Source of the DNA: Atrichornis clamosus
Lineage: Eukaryota > Chordata > Aves > Passeriformes > Menuridae
DNA length: 64,000 nucleotides
Reading direction: 5' to 3'
NCBI GenBank assembly: GCA_013400975.1
Contig: WBMZ01012114.1
Location: forward strand, 1 to 64,000
The notes beneath the pieces were generated by a model. The model was not told where the DNA came from and did not search any database. It saw nothing but the letters and a program-made list of their open reading frames with translations. Shown one piece after another: positions 62,235-64,000 of this stretch (position 1 is the first letter of the stretch; each line of letters begins with the position of its first letter). The position numbers were made by a program, and so were the translations under genes.

Positions 62235-62269
62235 GCGCCCGTTAATTAGCGGGCGTTAATTAGCGCCCG
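62235..62269 (+). promoter_or_regulatory. Repeated TTAATTAG sites in GC-rich inverted arms
   Basis: GCGCCCGTTAATTAGC is followed directly by GGGCGTTAATTAGCGCCCG. The two TTAATTAG cores are 15 bp apart. The second is flanked by CGGGCG and CGCCCG, which are perfect inverted arms. TAATTA is the classic core for paired-type and other homeodomain proteins; adjacent sites favour dimer binding. Binding itself is inferred. Confidence 0.5.
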
Positions 62270-62296
62270 TGATCTGCATGTACACTGGGCATTTCC

Positions 62297-62311
62297 ATTT
62301 GCATTACAAAG
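62297..62311 (-). promoter_or_regulatory. SOX-OCT-like composite site
   Basis: On the minus strand the bases read CTTTGTAATGCAAAT, one base away from the well-known SOX2-POU5F1 composite CTTTGTTATGCAAAT. The octamer half (ATGCAAAT) is perfect and the SOX half (CTTTGTA) has one change. It sits 28 bases from the homeodomain-type sites in the same CpG-rich segment. A role as an enhancer element is inference. Confidence 0.4.
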
Positions 62312-62430
62312 CGCTCACACGCCGTGTTCCGTCACCGCGGCCGTGCCGTTCCCCGGTTCCATGGACAGGGAGGGATGTTAATGTCCCCTTCGCTGGACGA
62401 GATAATCCAGGGGCACGGTGGCGCTTCTGC

Positions 62431-62762
62431 CAGCTGTGACAGATGACTCTGCTTGCCCCGTGCCATCCCTTTTTCCAGCAGTACGAAAAGCACCCCAGAA
62501 CTTGGGATTTCCCTTGTTTTTCTTTCTCTCTTATCCTCTTTTCCCCACTTCTCCCCTCCGAACATCCAATTCCCTCTTCCTTCCCACTGTTTACACAACA
62601 CAGTGCACATGAAATCATCTCCCAATGTCTTCCCCAACCCCAGCTTGCCATTCAGCCTGCCTCTGACTCTCCGGTTTGAAATCACAAGCACAGTAAAACA
62701 GGAATTAATTTTAATGTTTTCTAGAGGTGCCTGCCATTAGACAACCACTATTTTTGAGGTCA
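62431..62762. other. Non-coding stretch, no gene recognised
   Basis: Pyrimidine-rich sequence follows the CpG-rich segment (TTTTTCTTTCTCTCTTATCC around 62.52 kb). No exon could be placed after it. Open frames are short. Confidence 0.45.
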
Positions 62763-62823
62763 GAGAATCATAGAATGGTTGGGGTTGGAAGGGACCTTAA
62801 AGATCCTCTAGTTCCAACCCCCA
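62763..62823 (-). mobile_element. CR1 LINE, terminal 60 bp, minus strand
   Basis: AGAATCATAGAATGGTTGGGGTTGGAAGGGACCTTAAAGATCCTCTAGTTCCAACCCCC is the complement of the extreme CR1 3' end, including one intact end repeat. Only about 60 bp remain, so this is an extremely truncated insertion. It looks the least diverged of the CR1 pieces here. Confidence 0.93.
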
Positions 62824-64000
62824 AATATCTTCTTTCCCTTTATTCTCTCACTTGACTGAGAGTCTTTAAGTTGTTTAATTCCTCAGTGCTGGACATAGTC
62901 TTACCCTTAAACAGCAGAGTATTTTCTTCTGCTCAGCTTGAAAGGATAGTTTTAACTGATTAACTCAGACATGCTCCAGAAAGAGGGATTTTAAATTCAA
63001 TTTTTAAATTAACATTGTGTTCACATTAGAAGCATCAATAAGGAGAACATAAAAAAAAAGGGATGATTTCTCAATAATTATTAAAAAGACCAGAATTTCA
63101 ATTAAATTCATGACCAGTAACAGGAAGGGTAAGAGAATCCAATTACAGCAACTCTTGCTTCCATCAGATGCTCCATGGGAATAAAAATGATCCCATGTGT
63201 GAGTAGAAACTGCAATATGAGATCCCACATTAAGATGTTGGCTCTGAACTGCAGCAAGAAGCTTTGATTTTCTGCCACTTTCCCTGATAAGCAATGTGCT
63301 TCTCCCCCCGAACTCACACAAAATCAGCATTTATCAACAAGGTTTCCTTTGGGTTAAGAGATACCAAGAACCCATTACAAGCACCTTGTTCTCCATCCTC
63401 TCAGCGAGCATTAAAGATTTGTGAATTTGCCATCAGCTCAGCCAGATCGTGAGAAGTGGAAGCAGAATTGTGCCAGCCACTCTAAAAATGGAATTTTCAA
63501 GACAGAAAAAAGAATAAAATAAACCAAGCCAAAACAACGACTAAATATGTGCTGTTTAATAGGATGAGAGATGGGGAAAATTCTCGACTGTTGGAACAAC
63601 TGCTGTCGTGAGGAGAAAGAAGATGTGTGTGCCCACAGTCCCTTGCTACCAAAAAAAAAAGAAAATAAATATTTCCCTTTCATATTTGTGTCATTGCAGG
63701 GATATCATCTCAGTGCCACAACTTGGGAGTGACATCTGAGTTGGAGGCCTCAGCCCCTTGCAGAAGGGAACGCACACAGCACCGAGCAATCAGGGCTGTG
63801 CAGTGATATTTACTTTAATATCCTACCCAGACAAGCAGAAAGGCCAAACTAAAAGAACTCCTACAAATGAAAGGGGTGAAGTTTAAGAGGTTATAGCTTG
63901 AAAATCAGCTGCAATATAAATTTATAAGGCCAGCTTTCCGCAACTTGCACCTACATTTCTGTGCACGGGTAAAGACAAACTCCAGCTCTTGTAAACCACA
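62824..64000. other. Non-coding AT-rich stretch, no gene recognised
   Basis: AT-rich sequence with short frames on the minus strand (up to 108 codons) and no motif, repeat family or RNA gene that I can recognise. Confidence 0.5.

Larger units (their letters stand above)
62010..62430. promoter_or_regulatory. CpG-island-like segment with homeodomain and SOX-OCT-like sites
   Basis: About 31 CpG occur in roughly 340 bases, near the number expected without CpG depletion, against AT-rich flanks. The segment contains two TTAATTAG cores in inverted GCGCCCG/CGGGCG arms (62235-62269) and a SOX-OCT-like composite (62297-62311). CpG islands with clustered homeodomain and POU/SOX sites are typical of developmental promoters and enhancers. 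No TATA box, first exon or coding frame could be attached. Both strands are possible. Confidence 0.5.

Noticed and set aside
1..64000. CRISPR array, operon, integrated virus or other prokaryote-type system
   Set aside because: No regularly spaced repeats with unique spacers, no gene clusters with ribosome binding sites and no viral coding frames are visible. The window has the repeat content of a bird genome.

Overview
The window looks like nuclear DNA from a bird. The main evidence is six fragments that carry the familiar 3' end of the CR1 LINE (the stretch around GGGTTGGAAGGGACCTT, or its complement, next to short ATTCTATG-like end repeats). There are also decayed MIR-type SINE remnants. 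Dinucleotide repeats are short and coding density is very low, as expected of amniote intergenic or intronic sequence. I cannot name the species. Nothing bacterial, viral or plasmid-like is visible: no operons, no CRISPR array, no rRNA and no tRNA that I could recognise.

No gene here could be recognised with confidence. Most open frames are under 150 codons and look like chance frames; several of the longer ones run over repeats that contain no stop codon. Possible coding signals are weak. They are a set of four minus-strand segments at 47.8-53.4 kb, with splice-like borders and compatible reading phases; two isolated splice-bounded segments at 16.8 and 33.2 kb; and one 343-codon plus-strand open frame at 57.58-58.61 kb that begins just after a convincing branch point and acceptor. 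None matches a protein family I can name, so all are given as low-confidence candidates.

Layout: 1-12.3 kb is unannotated sequence with simple repeats, a G-rich quadruplex-like tract and a small tandem duplication. At 12.35-12.50 kb a single N lies between two identical 70-bp copies, almost certainly an assembly error. At 12.83-13.04 and 19.81-20.02 kb there are two diverged copies of an unclassified interspersed repeat. At 20.17-20.72 kb a GT-rich low-complexity tract is followed by a plus-strand CR1. At 26.25-26.70 kb a 16-bp minisatellite adjoins a CpG-rich segment. From 31 to 37 kb there are further CpG-rich patches and a CR1. From 37 to 44 kb there is a MIR and two more CR1 copies. From 44 to 55 kb lie the candidate minus-strand exons. 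From 55.6 to 62 kb there is a CR1 end and the long open frame. At 62.0-62.4 kb a CpG-island-like segment contains repeated TTAATTAG homeodomain-type sites and a SOX-OCT-like composite site, the best regulatory candidate in the window. A short CR1 tail follows at 62.8 kb.

All calls were made by eye from the sequence alone. No alignment, repeat masking or expression evidence was available.
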